Positions 1-7,962 are shown, numbered from the stretch's first letter. The stretch: DNA of 13,630 nucleotides from Candidatus Altimarinota bacterium (GCA_021129445.1 JAJOLG010000041.1:1-13630); one strand, 5' to 3'. The notes: generated by a model not told the origin, from the sequence alone. Numbers and translations: made by a program.

Positions 1-9
1 TTAATGGGA

Positions 10-18
10 TGTGGATAA
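10..18 (-). promoter_or_regulatory. DnaA-box consensus (TTATCCACA)
   Basis: The minus strand reads TTATCCACA, the exact 9-bp DnaA-box consensus. A second exact copy lies at 4422-4430. A GC-containing 9-mer like this is expected well under once in this much AT-rich DNA, so two copies are suggestive. Binding itself is inferred. Confidence 0.4.
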
Positions 19-160
19 GAATGTTTTTGAAGTTTAATTATTTTTTTGCACATAATGTGGGGGGTTGTACAATTTATTTTTTATTTATTAAAAATCTAGC
101 GATTTTTAATTAAAATTTAATTTAATTATTTTTGCTTTTTGTGCATAACGTGGTTTTAAT

Positions 161-292
161 TTACACATTAACTAATTCTATTTCCATATTTATTAATTTT
201 TGTTTCAAATTATCTATTATATTTTCATTATTATCTGTTTGTTTTACTAAAATAGTAAAAGATTTTTTTCTAATTTTGTCATTTTTAATTAT
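161..292 (-). other. Short open frame, possible gene remnant
   Basis: Downstream of the Fic gene, in another frame, about 43 codons are open down to a TAA at 161-163. The encoded residues look protein-like (it ends NMEIELVNV, with a short charged amphipathic stretch before that), but there is no ATG near its beginning and a stop lies immediately upstream at 293-295. It may be the tail of a decayed gene or just chance. I recognise no family. Confidence 0.2.
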
Positions 293-308
293 TTAAAAAT
301 TTTTTAAA

Positions 309-1432
309 TTACCTAAATAATTTTACATAATTCTCAAATACAAAAATTTTATGTCTTTTAAATCAAGTAACTTCATTTAAAACTCAATTTTCAATAAGTA
401 ATTTTATTAAACTATTTACTATTGCAGGTGCAGCTCATAAAACTAAAACTAATTCTTTACTTGAAACTATAGGTTTTGAATAAAGGTATTTCATAATTTT
501 ATTTATGTTTTCAGACTTGGATCAAAATCATAAAATTTTTTCATCAATATCTTTTTTTAATCTAATTATTTCGCTAAAAGTATTTAATGAGGACTTACAA
601 GTTTCAATAATTCAAGTTAAGAAGAATTTTATAAAATGATTTATATCGTTAGAATCTCTGGCGACAGTTAAAGCGTCATAATAAGCTCATCTATTTCTTT
701 CAAAAAAATCTGAAATATATAAAACTGGTTTTGAAATTATTCTTTTTTCTATTAAATAAAGAATAATCATAAGTCTTCAAATTCTTCAATTTCAATCTAA
801 ATAAGGATGAATTGTTTCAAACTGATAATGGGCAATTGCAATTTTTATAAGTTCTGGAATTTCTAAATAATCATTGTGTAAAAAATTTTCAAAATCACTT
901 ATTAAATCAGATAAATCATCTTTATGAGGTGGAATAAAAAAAGCATTTTTTAAACTTGTTCATCAAATCCAATTTTGACTTCTTCTAATATCTCAAGGAT
1001 TTTTATTCTTTCATCTAGCTCAATCTAAAAGAATTTTATGAATTTGTGAAAATAATCTAAAAGATAATGGTGTATTCTTTAACTCTTTTATTCAAAAATT
1101 TAAAGATTTAATATAATTTTGAACTTCAATTGTATCATTTTTTTCTTCAATTGTTTTTTCAAAATCTTCAATAAATAAATCATCAAATTCTGTTTTTGTT
1201 CATTCTATTTTACTAGATTTTATAGCTTCTTTTCAAATATGCATTGAAATAAAAAAATCAATATCTGGAAGAAAACTAGAAAAACTTTCCAGTTTTCAAA
1301 GCTCTAAATTAGCTTTTTCTAGTAAAATATTATTTTTTTATCATCCCAAAAAAAATCAGTATTTATCAAAGATGGTAAAAAACTTTTATACTCAAGTTGT
1401 TCTTTCCAGATTCATGATTTAAATTTTTGCAT
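309..1432 (-). pseudogene. Fic-domain protein AMP-transferase, frameshifted near the 5' end
   Basis: Fic proteins transfer AMP (or related groups) from a nucleotide to Ser/Thr/Tyr hydroxyls of target proteins. The core motif HPYLDGNGRIGR (His about residue 209 of the repaired product) matches HxFx(D/E)GNGRxxR, with both motif glycines encoded by TGA. Upstream, SSKIEG fits the (S/T)xxxE(G/N) inhibitory helix of class II Fic proteins. The N-terminus (EYKSFLPSLI) and C-terminus (KIFVFENYVKLF) also resemble standalone Fic proteins. From the ATG at 1432 the frame runs about 33 codons, through FFWDDKK, and then hits TAG. The family sequence resumes (ILLEKANLELGKL) in another frame at a 7-nt A run (1333-1339). 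One added base would restore a 374-aa protein. Otherwise the first in-frame ATG is at 1244, giving 311 aa without the N-terminal part. The cause may be mutation, slippage or a sequencing error. Restriction remnants lie upstream. Confidence 0.88.
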
Positions 1433-1434
1433 TT

Positions 1435-1605
1435 TTTTAAATTATATTTTTTATATTTTAATTATTCTTATATATTTAAAATATACAAGTTTATATTTTA
1501 ATTTTTCCAATTTTTTTAAAATATAAACATTCTTATTTTAATTTTTCGCTAAAATTTAAAATATAATATTTTATAATTTAAATTTTGGTGTCTTTTTAAA
1601 ATATA
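1435..1605. repeat. Degenerate 40-bp periodic array upstream of fic
   Basis: TTTAAAATATA occurs exactly at 1475, 1515, 1555 and 1595, always 40 bp apart, with a weaker fifth unit at 1435. About 18 bp into each of the first units is a partly inverse element, TATTTTAATTTTT. In the unit at 1475 the two form a perfect 10-bp inverted repeat (TTAAAATATA, 6-nt spacer, TATATTTTAA). Similarity decays through the units, and the last copy overlaps the reading frame of the hsdR remnant. The array lies directly before the fic start codon. It could be an operator array, since 40 bp is close to four helical turns, or a diverged minisatellite. The conserved core is too short and degenerate for a CRISPR repeat. 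Confidence 0.6.
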
Positions 1606-1800
1606 AATTGTAAAAAAATCTTTTCACTTAAAAACTCTCGTTTATCTTCAAACAATTTGTTTATATTCAACAATACTTCAAATATTTCTATCAAGAATAA
1701 TATTTCTCACATTTAATGTATCAACTCAAGTTGTAAGTATTTTAGAACTTGTTAAAATTACAGGAATATCTTTATCATTATCTTGGAATTTTTCTAAAAA
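1588..1800 (-). pseudogene. Remnant of type I restriction enzyme R subunit (HsdR) helicase domain
   Basis: A frame different from that of the overlapping dipeptidase end encodes DIPVILTSSKILTTGVD, then NIILDRNIGSIVEYKQIVGR. These match helicase motifs V and VI of HsdR-type superfamily 2 translocases (family pattern: LLTTGVD, a short spacer, efkQiiGRGTR). Where GRGTR is expected, the glycine codon is TAA (1642-1644). After this stop the same frame continues with family-like TRVFKGKDFFTIYILK. So this is a roughly 70-residue fragment of a protein normally around 800-1000 residues, without Walker A, DEAD box or nuclease. It is squeezed between the dipeptidase gene and the 40-bp array. A TGA-to-TAA or GGA-to-TAA change would explain the nonsense codon. 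A related DEAD-box helicase is the alternative source. Confidence 0.72.
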
Positions 1801-2576
1801 TCCACAGGCCCATACAAATACTCATTTTTTCAATAAAACTTCGCCCAATACGAATCTCAATATGCAAAATGCCACCACTCCGACGGTAAATTTGAAAACC
1901 CAAAACTCAACATTGTATCTGTTAAAAATTCGCGATTTTTCCTTTGTTTATCAGTAATTTTTGAAGTAAATAAACAGGAAATTTCTCACGGATAATTTAT
2001 CGGCGAACCCATATCAACATATCTTCAATCCGCATGAAATAAGTCTAAATCCACTGCTCATCAAGTTGTATGCGGTGAAATATATCTATTTGGATCGGAA
2101 ATAAACTCAATTGTTTTTTCATAAATCTGATCTTCCGGCAAATCAGAATTTTTAGATTTCATAAATTCAAAAATTTTTTCAAATAATTTTTTCTGAACTT
2201 CAAGCGGTCTGTATCAAATTTTTAGAACCAAATAAAATCATTTTGATTTAAAAAATTTATCAATTTCCAAAATTTTTTCTGCAACACTTTTTCTCAAAAA
2301 AATTCAAAAATCAGGATTTTTTTCCAAATACTTTTGCATTTCAACATTTTCCAAATTTATAATTTCATCAATATCTTTATTTCAAGTAAAAATAATTTCA
2401 TCATGCCAAAATTCCTGAATTGCAATTTCTGATTTTGTCACTTTCACCATTTCCTCATTTTTCGTTTTTTCAGAAACTTTTAAATCCGTGTAAATATCAT
2501 TATGAATGTAAAAAAATTTTTTTACATCAAGTGGAATGTTTGCAAAATCAACATCAAAATTTATAATATTTTTCAT
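1794..2576 (-). CDS. VanX/DdpX-type D-alanyl-D-alanine dipeptidase (peptidase M15)
   Basis: This is a 260-aa zinc dipeptidase expected to cleave D-Ala-D-Ala, a peptidoglycan precursor or turnover product. The signature is clear: GYRP at 121-124 (substrate-binding Arg), SPHTTGGAVD at 167-176 (zinc ligands H169 and D176), and EWWH at 233-236 (catalytic Glu233, zinc ligand His236). Several glycines, including both in TTGG, are encoded by TGA. I see no signal peptide, so it is probably cytoplasmic. VanX and DdpX are about 190-205 aa, so the N-terminal 60-70 residues are an extension. It starts 3 nt after the 548-aa gene and is probably co-transcribed. In the absence of vanH/vanA-like genes, resistance is less likely than recycling or use of cell-wall dipeptide from itself or a host. 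It ends in TAG, while most genes here end in TAA. Confidence 0.9.
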
Positions 2577-2579
2577 AAA

Positions 2580-4226
2580 TTATTTTAAAATTTTTTCTAA
2601 CTTAAATGAATAAAAAAGTAAATTCAAAAAATTTTCTAAATTTTTCTCATCTGCAAATTTTTTTTTCATATCAAAAAATTTTTTATCAATTCAATCAGAA
2701 ATTCTTATTCAATCAATTTTATTCAATCTTTCTTCAATATTTTGAAAAATATTATCAAAAGAATTTACAAATTTTTCTTCATTAAATTCTGGGATTTTTA
2801 AATTATTTTGCAAAAAATTTGCAGTCTGATCTTTTGCAAAATCTCATCAAATTATCTGCATTTTAAACATATCATCAGGGATTGACCCAGACGACCCAGC
2901 CAAATTTTTTCAATCATTATCTCAATTTTCATCAAAAGTATCAAAAATTCACAATCACAAAATTACATTTTTAACATAATTTTGTACAGCCTCTGTATTT
3001 TTTCATTTTTTTTCAAAAAATTTTTCAACAGACTCTGCCGCTAATTCACGATATCATCTTTCTGATCAAATATGCAAACTTCATCAAATTCACATCAAAA
3101 AAATTGACATATTTCAAGACAAATTGTAATTCTCACAATTTCAAGATAACAAAGAAAATCATTCGTTTTTCTCAATTTTTTCAGGATTTTTCATTTTTCA
3201 TTTATAAAAAACAATTTCTCAATTTTCTTTGTAAACAAACAAATCTTTTTTTATTCAATTTTCTTGAAAATCCATTATTTTTACAGGTCTTCATCACGAT
3301 TTTTCCAAATTTTTTTCAAAAAATTCTTCAAAAAAACCTTCTCATAAATTTTCATCTTCTAAAATTTTTTTCACAGATTCAGAAAATTTTTTTATAGTTT
3401 CTAAATTTTTATATGAATTTTGAAAATTTATTTTTCAATTATTTAAAATTTTTTTCTCTTCCAAAATATCTTTTTTCTCTCAAAAATTTTTTGAAATAAA
3501 AATACTCAAAACTGAATTTTGAAATTCTCAAAACATTTCAGGCTCAGAAAATCAATTTAAATATTTTTTCTGCATTAAATTTCTTTGAAAATTCTTTTTA
3601 ATTTCAATTGAATTTGATAAAATTTTCTCCCTGAACAAAAAAGAAATTATTTTATTTTCTAAATTTCTCTCCTGCTCTGGAAAATTTTTTATTTGCTCAG
3701 AAAATTTTTCATAAACTCATAATTCCTGTAAAATATTTTTAAAAAACTCCAAAATTTTTTGATTAAAAACATTTTTTTCAAGAGCGGAAACATATAAAAA
3801 TTCATCAAAAATTTCATTTGCAAGTTTTATTTTTTCTTTTACAGAAAAATTTTTTACAGAATTTCATTTTTCCAAAATTAAAAAAAATAAATTTTTTCAT
3901 CAATTTTTTTTTGATAATTTAACATTTGGAAAACCTTTTATTCATCATCAATTCATAATATCCAAATAATCAATTGTGATATTTGAATCTATTCAATCTG
4001 CAATTTCAGCCTGATTTACAAGCGAACTCACACGATATGATCAAATTCAAAATTCGTCAGGATGAAAACAAGAATTTATAAATTCTCATCACAAAATTTC
4101 ATTAACTTGATTTAATCAATCAAGTTGTAGTTCTTGAATTCCTTTTTTAATTCAAGGATTAACATCTTCTCAAAAATTTTCCTTTAATTTTTTAACAATA
4201 TTTTCATTATTTTCCAAAATTTTCAT
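2580..4226 (-). CDS. Hypothetical protein, 548 aa, first gene of a unit with the dipeptidase
   Basis: I do not recognise a family. Read with TGA as glycine, the frame is open for 549 codons. The product is Lys/Glu/Asn/Phe-rich with no signal peptide or convincing membrane segment. The N-terminal 100 residues contain HPDEFGIGSYRVSSLV and a Gly-rich turn (MNGGGIKGFP). The middle is long, charged and helical-looking. The C-terminal third holds a better-conserved-looking block (IFLMGIGGSLHIGSERG, then YRELAAESVEKFF) and ends with another helical stretch. Around 3245-3304 a different frame, bounded by an A6 and an A7 run, gives a more natural sequence (GGRPVKIMDFQENG with TGA glycines) than the continuous frame does. 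That hints at two compensating homopolymer indels. The start at 4226 is the first ATG that gives this frame. Tight coupling to the dipeptidase suggests a shared envelope-related role, but this is inference only. Confidence 0.75.
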
Positions 4227-4245
4227 ATTTCATAAATTATTTTAT

Positions 4246-4330
4246 AAAAATAAAAAACTCCGCATTGCAGAGTTAATTTTAACTTTTTTTATTTTTTTAC
4301 AAAAAAATTAACCCTGCTTTTTCGGAGTTT
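4246..4330 (-). terminator. Leader hairpin with U-tract, attenuator-like
   Basis: On the minus strand an outer 8-bp stem (AAACTCCG with CGGAGTTT, 4323-4330 and 4255-4262) encloses short internal loops and a 14-bp inner stem (GCAGGGTTAATTTT with AAAATTAACTCTGC, 4304-4317 and 4267-4280). The one non-Watson-Crick pair is G-U in minus-strand RNA but A-C in plus-strand RNA, favouring function on the minus transcript. The 3' arm runs into TTTTTTATTTTT, as in intrinsic terminators. It ends about 20 nt before the start codon at 4226, so it sits in the leader of the 548-aa gene and could attenuate it. Confidence 0.6.
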
Positions 4331-4421
4331 GTAAATGCATCAGCCAAATATTTTTTATAAAATTTTTCATTGAGTAATTTTTAAAGATTTTTTTAAAAAT
4401 GTCAAAATAAAAAAAACTATT

Positions 4422-4441
4422 TTATCCACATTTTTTCCACA
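4422..4441 (+). promoter_or_regulatory. Two adjacent DnaA-box-like sites
   Basis: TTATCCACA (4422-4430), an exact consensus, is followed after 2 bp by TTTTCCACA (4433-4441), one mismatch away. The start-to-start distance is 11 bp, about one helical turn, which would place both on the same DNA face. They lie in the divergent region between the 548-aa gene and ftsA. They could be part of a replication origin or a DnaA control point for ftsA. Confidence 0.5.
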
Positions 4442-4534
4442 ATCACCAATACAATACTCTTTATTTATCAATTTTTTACCTGAGTAAAAAATGTGTACAA
4501 CCTTTTATTTAAGCTAAAAAACTCAAAAAAAAAC

Positions 4535-4563
4535 TTGCGTTATTTTTTTTACTTTTCTATTTT
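4535..4563 (+). promoter_or_regulatory. Candidate sigma70-type promoter of ftsA
   Basis: TTGCGT (4535-4540), a 17-bp spacer and TATTTT (4558-4563) form a reasonable -35/-10 pair, which would give a 5' leader of about 105 nt before ftsA. In such AT-rich DNA chance matches are common, so confidence is low. Confidence 0.3.
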
Positions 4564-4578
4564 TTAAAAAAGTTTTTT

Positions 4579-4587
4579 TGTGGAAAA
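4579..4587 (-). promoter_or_regulatory. DnaA-box-like site near the ftsA promoter
   Basis: The minus strand reads TTTTCCACA, one mismatch from the DnaA consensus and identical to the site at 4433-4441 but inverted. It lies just downstream of the candidate ftsA promoter, where binding could influence ftsA transcription. Confidence 0.3.
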
Positions 4588-4675
4588 CTCGAAAAAATTT
4601 TTTCAAAAAATAAAAATAAATACAAAAAAATTATTAAAAACAAGAAAAAAAATTCTTAAATAATTTTTTAAATAC

Positions 4676-5914
4676 ATGTCAAAAGACCACATAATCGCAG
4701 GGATAGATATTTGAAGCTATAAAATCAGAACAATTATTTGAGTAATTGATGAAGGTAGACCAACTCCACACATTATTTGAACAGGTGTTGTTTTTTCAAA
4801 TTGAATCAGAAAATGAAAAATTGTTGACTTAAAGGAGCTTGTAGATAACATAAATGCTTCACTTGAAGAAGCAGAAACCGTTTCTTGAATACCGGTTCAA
4901 CAAGCATTTATTTCAATTTCAAATAGTCAAATTGCAAGTTTTGAATCAAAATGAGTAATTGCAATTTCCTGAAATGAAATTACAGAAGAAGACCTTCAAA
5001 GGGCTTTGGAATCTGCAAAAAATACAACTCCAATTGAACCATGAATCGAAGTTATTGATGTAATTGCAAAAAATTATTTTATAGATAATTGATCAGCAAT
5101 TACAAACCCGGTTTGACTTTCTTGAACTAGACTTGAAGCATTTGCTGAAATTATTACTTGAACTGAATCTGCACTTCAAAATATCAAAAAATCAATAAAT
5201 CAAGTTTGAGTTGAAATTGTAAAAATGGTTCCAGCAACAATCGCAAGCAATACTGCGGTTTTGACAAAAAAACAAAAAGAAATTTGAGTTGTAAATATTG
5301 ATATTTGATCATCTTCAACTTGAATTTCTGTTTATGAAGAATGAGTTTTGCTTTATTCTTGATGAATTCCAGTTTGATGAGAAAATGTGACAAACGATAT
5401 TGCAATTTGAACAAGATCTTCAATTGAAACTGCTGAGAAGCTAAAAATTGAATTTTGAGATTTAATTTCAACAAATCTAAGAGAAGAAATTGATTTAGCA
5501 CAACTTTCTGAGGTTGACAGCTGAAAAATTTCAAAAAAACATTTAAATGAAATAATCAGGGCAAGATACGAAGAAATTTTTACAATGGTAAATCATGAGT
5601 TAAAAACAATCTGAAAAGATTGAATGTTACCTTGATGAATTGTAATTACTTGATGATGAGCAAAAATTGAATGACTTGAAGAAATTTGTAAAAATATCAT
5701 GAATTTACCAGCACAAATTTGATTTCCATGCGAAATTACAACTGTTGTTGATAAAATAAATGACCCAGAATATGCAACTGCTGTTTGATTGATAAAATAT
5801 TGATCAGAATTTTGAGAATGATGATGAGGATTTGATTTTTGAAATGTTTTATGATGATTTTCAGGATTTTGAGAATGAATTTGAAAATGGTTGAAATCTT
5901 TGTTGCCGAGTTAA
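4676..5914 (+). CDS. ftsA: Cell division protein FtsA
   Basis: This is a 412-aa actin-like ATPase that tethers FtsZ to the membrane and recruits the divisome. The N-terminal phosphate-1 motif is GIDIGSYKIRT (9-19). The 1C-region motif NPVGLSGTRLEA (144-155) matches the NPIGLSGVRLE pattern of FtsA. The phosphate-2 motif is NIDIGSSSTGISVYEEG (207-223), and the adenosine-binding motif is GIVITGGGAKIEGL (321-334). After a Gly-rich linker (about 379-399) it ends with a short amphipathic helix GIGKWLKSLLPS, the expected membrane-targeting sequence. Length is normal for the family. Nearly all glycines are TGA; the GGG at residue 9 is one exception. The ATG at 4676 puts the first ATPase motif at the usual distance; no Shine-Dalgarno precedes it. 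ftsZ follows after 159 nt. Confidence 0.97.
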
Positions 5915-5999
5915 AAATTTTATTAAAAAAATAAATATCGTTTAAGAATTTAAAAATATAGATTTTTATATGAAATAAAAGACAAAGACATGTTAATAT

Positions 6000-6040
6000 A
6001 TTTTTATAAAGCGGATTCGAGATGAAGTATTTATAAAAAT
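6000..6040 (+). other. Hairpin in the ftsA-ftsZ intergenic region
   Basis: The 159-nt gap between ftsA and ftsZ contains an 11-bp A/T-only inverted repeat (ATTTTTATAAA at 6000-6010, TTTATAAAAAT at 6030-6040). It encloses a 19-nt loop that is the only GC-richer part of the gap (GCGGATTCGAGATGAAG). There is no U-tract directly after it, so it is not a typical terminator. It could be a processing or stability element, or a protein site setting FtsZ level relative to FtsA. The rest of the gap is A/T-rich with no other signal I can support. Confidence 0.4.
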
Positions 6041-6073
6041 TAAATAAATAAACAATAAATTAATAAATAAACT

Positions 6074-7213
6074 ATGGCTGATCTACTAAAAGAAATGATG
6101 AATAAAAAATCATGAGCAAAAACAACAAATTGACCAACACAAGTTACACCATGAATAGCTCCAAATGCAAACATTAAGGTTGTTTGAGTTTGATGAGCTT
6201 GATGAAATGCATTAAATAGAATGGTTGTTGCATGAGTTGATTGAGTGCAATTTATTGCGATGAATACTGATGCACAAGCACTTACTTCTTCACAAGCTGA
6301 GAAAAAAATTGCAATCTGAAAAGCTGCAACAAGATGACTTTGAGCTTGATGAAATCCAGAAGCATGAAAAACTGCTGCTGAGGAATCAAGAGAAGAAATT
6401 AAAAGTGCACTTGATTGAGCAGATATGATTTTTATTACTTGTGGTTTGTGATGATGAACTTGAACATGAGCTGCACCAGTAGTTGCAGAAATCGCAAAAG
6501 AAATGTGAATTTTAACAATTTGAGTTGTGACAAAACCATTTTCTTTCGAAGGTCAAAAAAGATGAAAACAAGCTGCTACATGATACGATGAGCTAAAATG
6601 AAATGTTGATACACTTATCACAGTTCCAAATGACAGAATTTTATCAATTATTGATAAACAAACACCACTTACAGAAGCTTTTATGGTAATTGATGATGTT
6701 TTAAGACAAGGTATCGCATGAGTTTCCGAGGTTATTACTTGAAACTGATTGATAAATGTGGATTTCGCAGATGTTAAATCTGTAATGCAAAATGCAGGTT
6801 CTGCTTTGATGTGAATTTGATACTGATCTTGAGAAAATAGAGCTGCCGATGCTGCAAGATGAGCAATCGATTCTCCTCTTTTAGAACTTTCAATTAATTG
6901 AGCAAAATGAGTTTTAATAAATGTGACTTGATGATCTGACCTTTCAATGTTTGAAGTTGATGAAGCTGCAAAAATCATCACAGAAGCCGTTGATCCAGAA
7001 GCAAATATTATTTTCTGAGCGGTTATTGATGAAAAATATTCTTGAGAATTAAAAGTTACAGTTGTTGCAACTTGATTCTCAGAAGAAACACAAAATATTG
7101 CAAAGCCAAAAGTTACTCCTGCAATGAAAAGAATGTGAATTTGAAGAAGAACTCCTCAAAATCAGCAAGACGATTTAGATGTTCCTGCTTTTATCAGGAA
7201 GGCAATTAAATAA
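6074..7213 (+). CDS. ftsZ: Cell division protein FtsZ
   Basis: This is a 379-aa tubulin-like GTPase that polymerises into the division ring. The N-terminal nucleotide-binding segment is KVVGVGGAGGNALNRM (35-50). The tubulin signature GGGTGTG is at 126-132, followed by AAPVVAEIA. The T7 synergy loop NVDFAD (228-233) supplies the catalytic Asp residues for the neighbouring subunit. After a short linker comes the conserved C-terminal peptide [13 protein letters not shown] (367-379), which binds FtsA. About 44 of 48 glycines are TGA and four are GGT; all five glycines of the signature motif are TGA. Length and domain order are normal apart from a short C-terminal linker. The ATG at 6074 is preceded by A/T-rich sequence without a Shine-Dalgarno. 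An intrinsic terminator follows 20 nt after the stop. Confidence 0.98.
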
Positions 7214-7232
7214 TCACACTAGTTTATTTCAA

Positions 7233-7265
7233 AAAAGACCTTAAATTTATTTAAGGTCTTTTAAA
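7233..7265 (+). terminator. Intrinsic terminator after ftsZ
   Basis: A 13-bp perfect stem (AAAAGACCTTAAA with TTTAAGGTCTTTT, 7233-7245 and 7250-7262) with a 4-nt loop starts 20 nt after the ftsZ stop, with A's before it and U's within the 3' arm. It separates the division genes from the envelope genes. Confidence 0.85.
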
Positions 7266-7317
7266 AATTTGCCTTTTTAAAAAAAATTTTTTGAATTTTG
7301 AAAAATAAAAAATCAAT

Positions 7318-7959
7318 ATGAATATTTTTCTTCAAATCAACCACGCAATATCAGAATTTTTAATCTGATTAGTTTTAACAAATAATGCACAAAATTTTGT
7401 AAAATTTTTTGCAGATTCGCCCATTTTTTTCCTACCATTTTTTTTTGTATTCTACTGGATTTATTACGAAAAATTTTATAAAACAGACAAAAAATTTTCT
7501 CAAAAAATAAAAAATTTTTTCTCCAAAAATGAAAAAATTTCAATCAAAGAAAAAAAAAATTGACTGCTTTTGATGGTTTATTCAATAATCTTTTGAGTTT
7601 CAATAAATTTAACAATCCAACTATTTTTCTTTTTCGATAGACCTGAACTTTTAATTACACCAATTTTACAACACATCCCAGATGCTTCATTTCCATCTGA
7701 CCACTCTACAGTATCATTTGCATTTTTATTCTGATTATTTTTCGCAGGATACAAAAAAATATTTTGGACATTTTTACCATTCGTTATCCTGATGAACACA
7801 GCAAGAATTGCCGGATGAGTGCACTGGTTTTTTGATATTTTAGCTTGAATAATTATTTGATTTTTTGTAGTTTTAACAATTTTTAAAAATAAAAATTCAA
7901 AAATTATTGCAAAATTAAATGATTTTTTTATAAATTTAGCAAAATTTTTTAAGCTTTAA
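7318..7959 (+). CDS. PAP2-family lipid phosphatase, BcrC-like (probable undecaprenyl-diphosphatase)
   Basis: This is a 213-aa polytopic membrane phosphatase, probably dephosphorylating undecaprenyl diphosphate to recycle the lipid carrier of wall and surface-glycan synthesis. The three PAP2 motifs are present: DRPEL (107-111; the distal Lys of KX6RP is Gln here), SFPSDHS (124-130, with the PSDH form seen in BcrC proteins), and RIAGGVHWFFDILAG (163-177), with the catalytic His in GVH and the Asp after it. Hydrophobic segments lie near 35-50, 81-106, 132-145, 148-160 and 174-187, with a basic loop at about 51-80. It lies 105 nt after ftsZ, behind a terminator, and leads a tight three-gene unit. 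PgpB-like phosphatidylglycerophosphatase activity is the alternative. Confidence 0.9.
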
Positions 7960-7962
7960 ATT

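Larger units (their letters stand above)
1..308. other. AT-rich left-end region with short palindromes, no clear gene
   Basis: No recognisable gene is seen here. Besides an exact DnaA-box consensus at 10-18, it holds two similar short motifs on the plus strand: CATAATGTGG at 51-60, preceded by GCA, and CATAACGTGG at 145-154, preceded by GTG. It also has an 11-bp odd palindrome CACATAATGTG and a TTGTACAA palindrome near 65-72. The motif GGTTGTACA (63-71) recurs inverted at 4494-4502, beside the other DnaA-box-like sites. The run of G at 59-64 stands out in such AT-rich DNA. A regulatory or replication-associated role is only a guess. Confidence 0.35.

Noticed and set aside
1435-1605. Possible small CRISPR array
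   Set aside because: The conserved core is only about 11 bp, units diverge along their whole length and there are no unique spacers or cas genes.
3104-3397. Phe-rich plus-strand reading frame
   Set aside because: It lies opposite the 548-aa gene and its composition is just the complement of A-rich coding sequence.
4255-4330. Integron attC-like site
   Set aside because: It has a long stem but lacks the conserved core sites, and there is no integrase. A U-tract after the stem fits a terminator better.
4400-4405. TTGACA on the minus strand as -35 of the 548-aa gene
   Set aside because: No convincing -10 element lies at 16-18 bp spacing, so I did not list it as a promoter.
6553-6981. Minus-strand open frame inside ftsZ
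   Set aside because: It is a shadow of the FtsZ coding sequence and has no family resemblance.
4676-7213. TGA read as tryptophan (code 4)
   Set aside because: TGA sits on invariant glycines of GTP- and ATP-binding loops, where Trp would destroy function. Real Trp positions use TGG.
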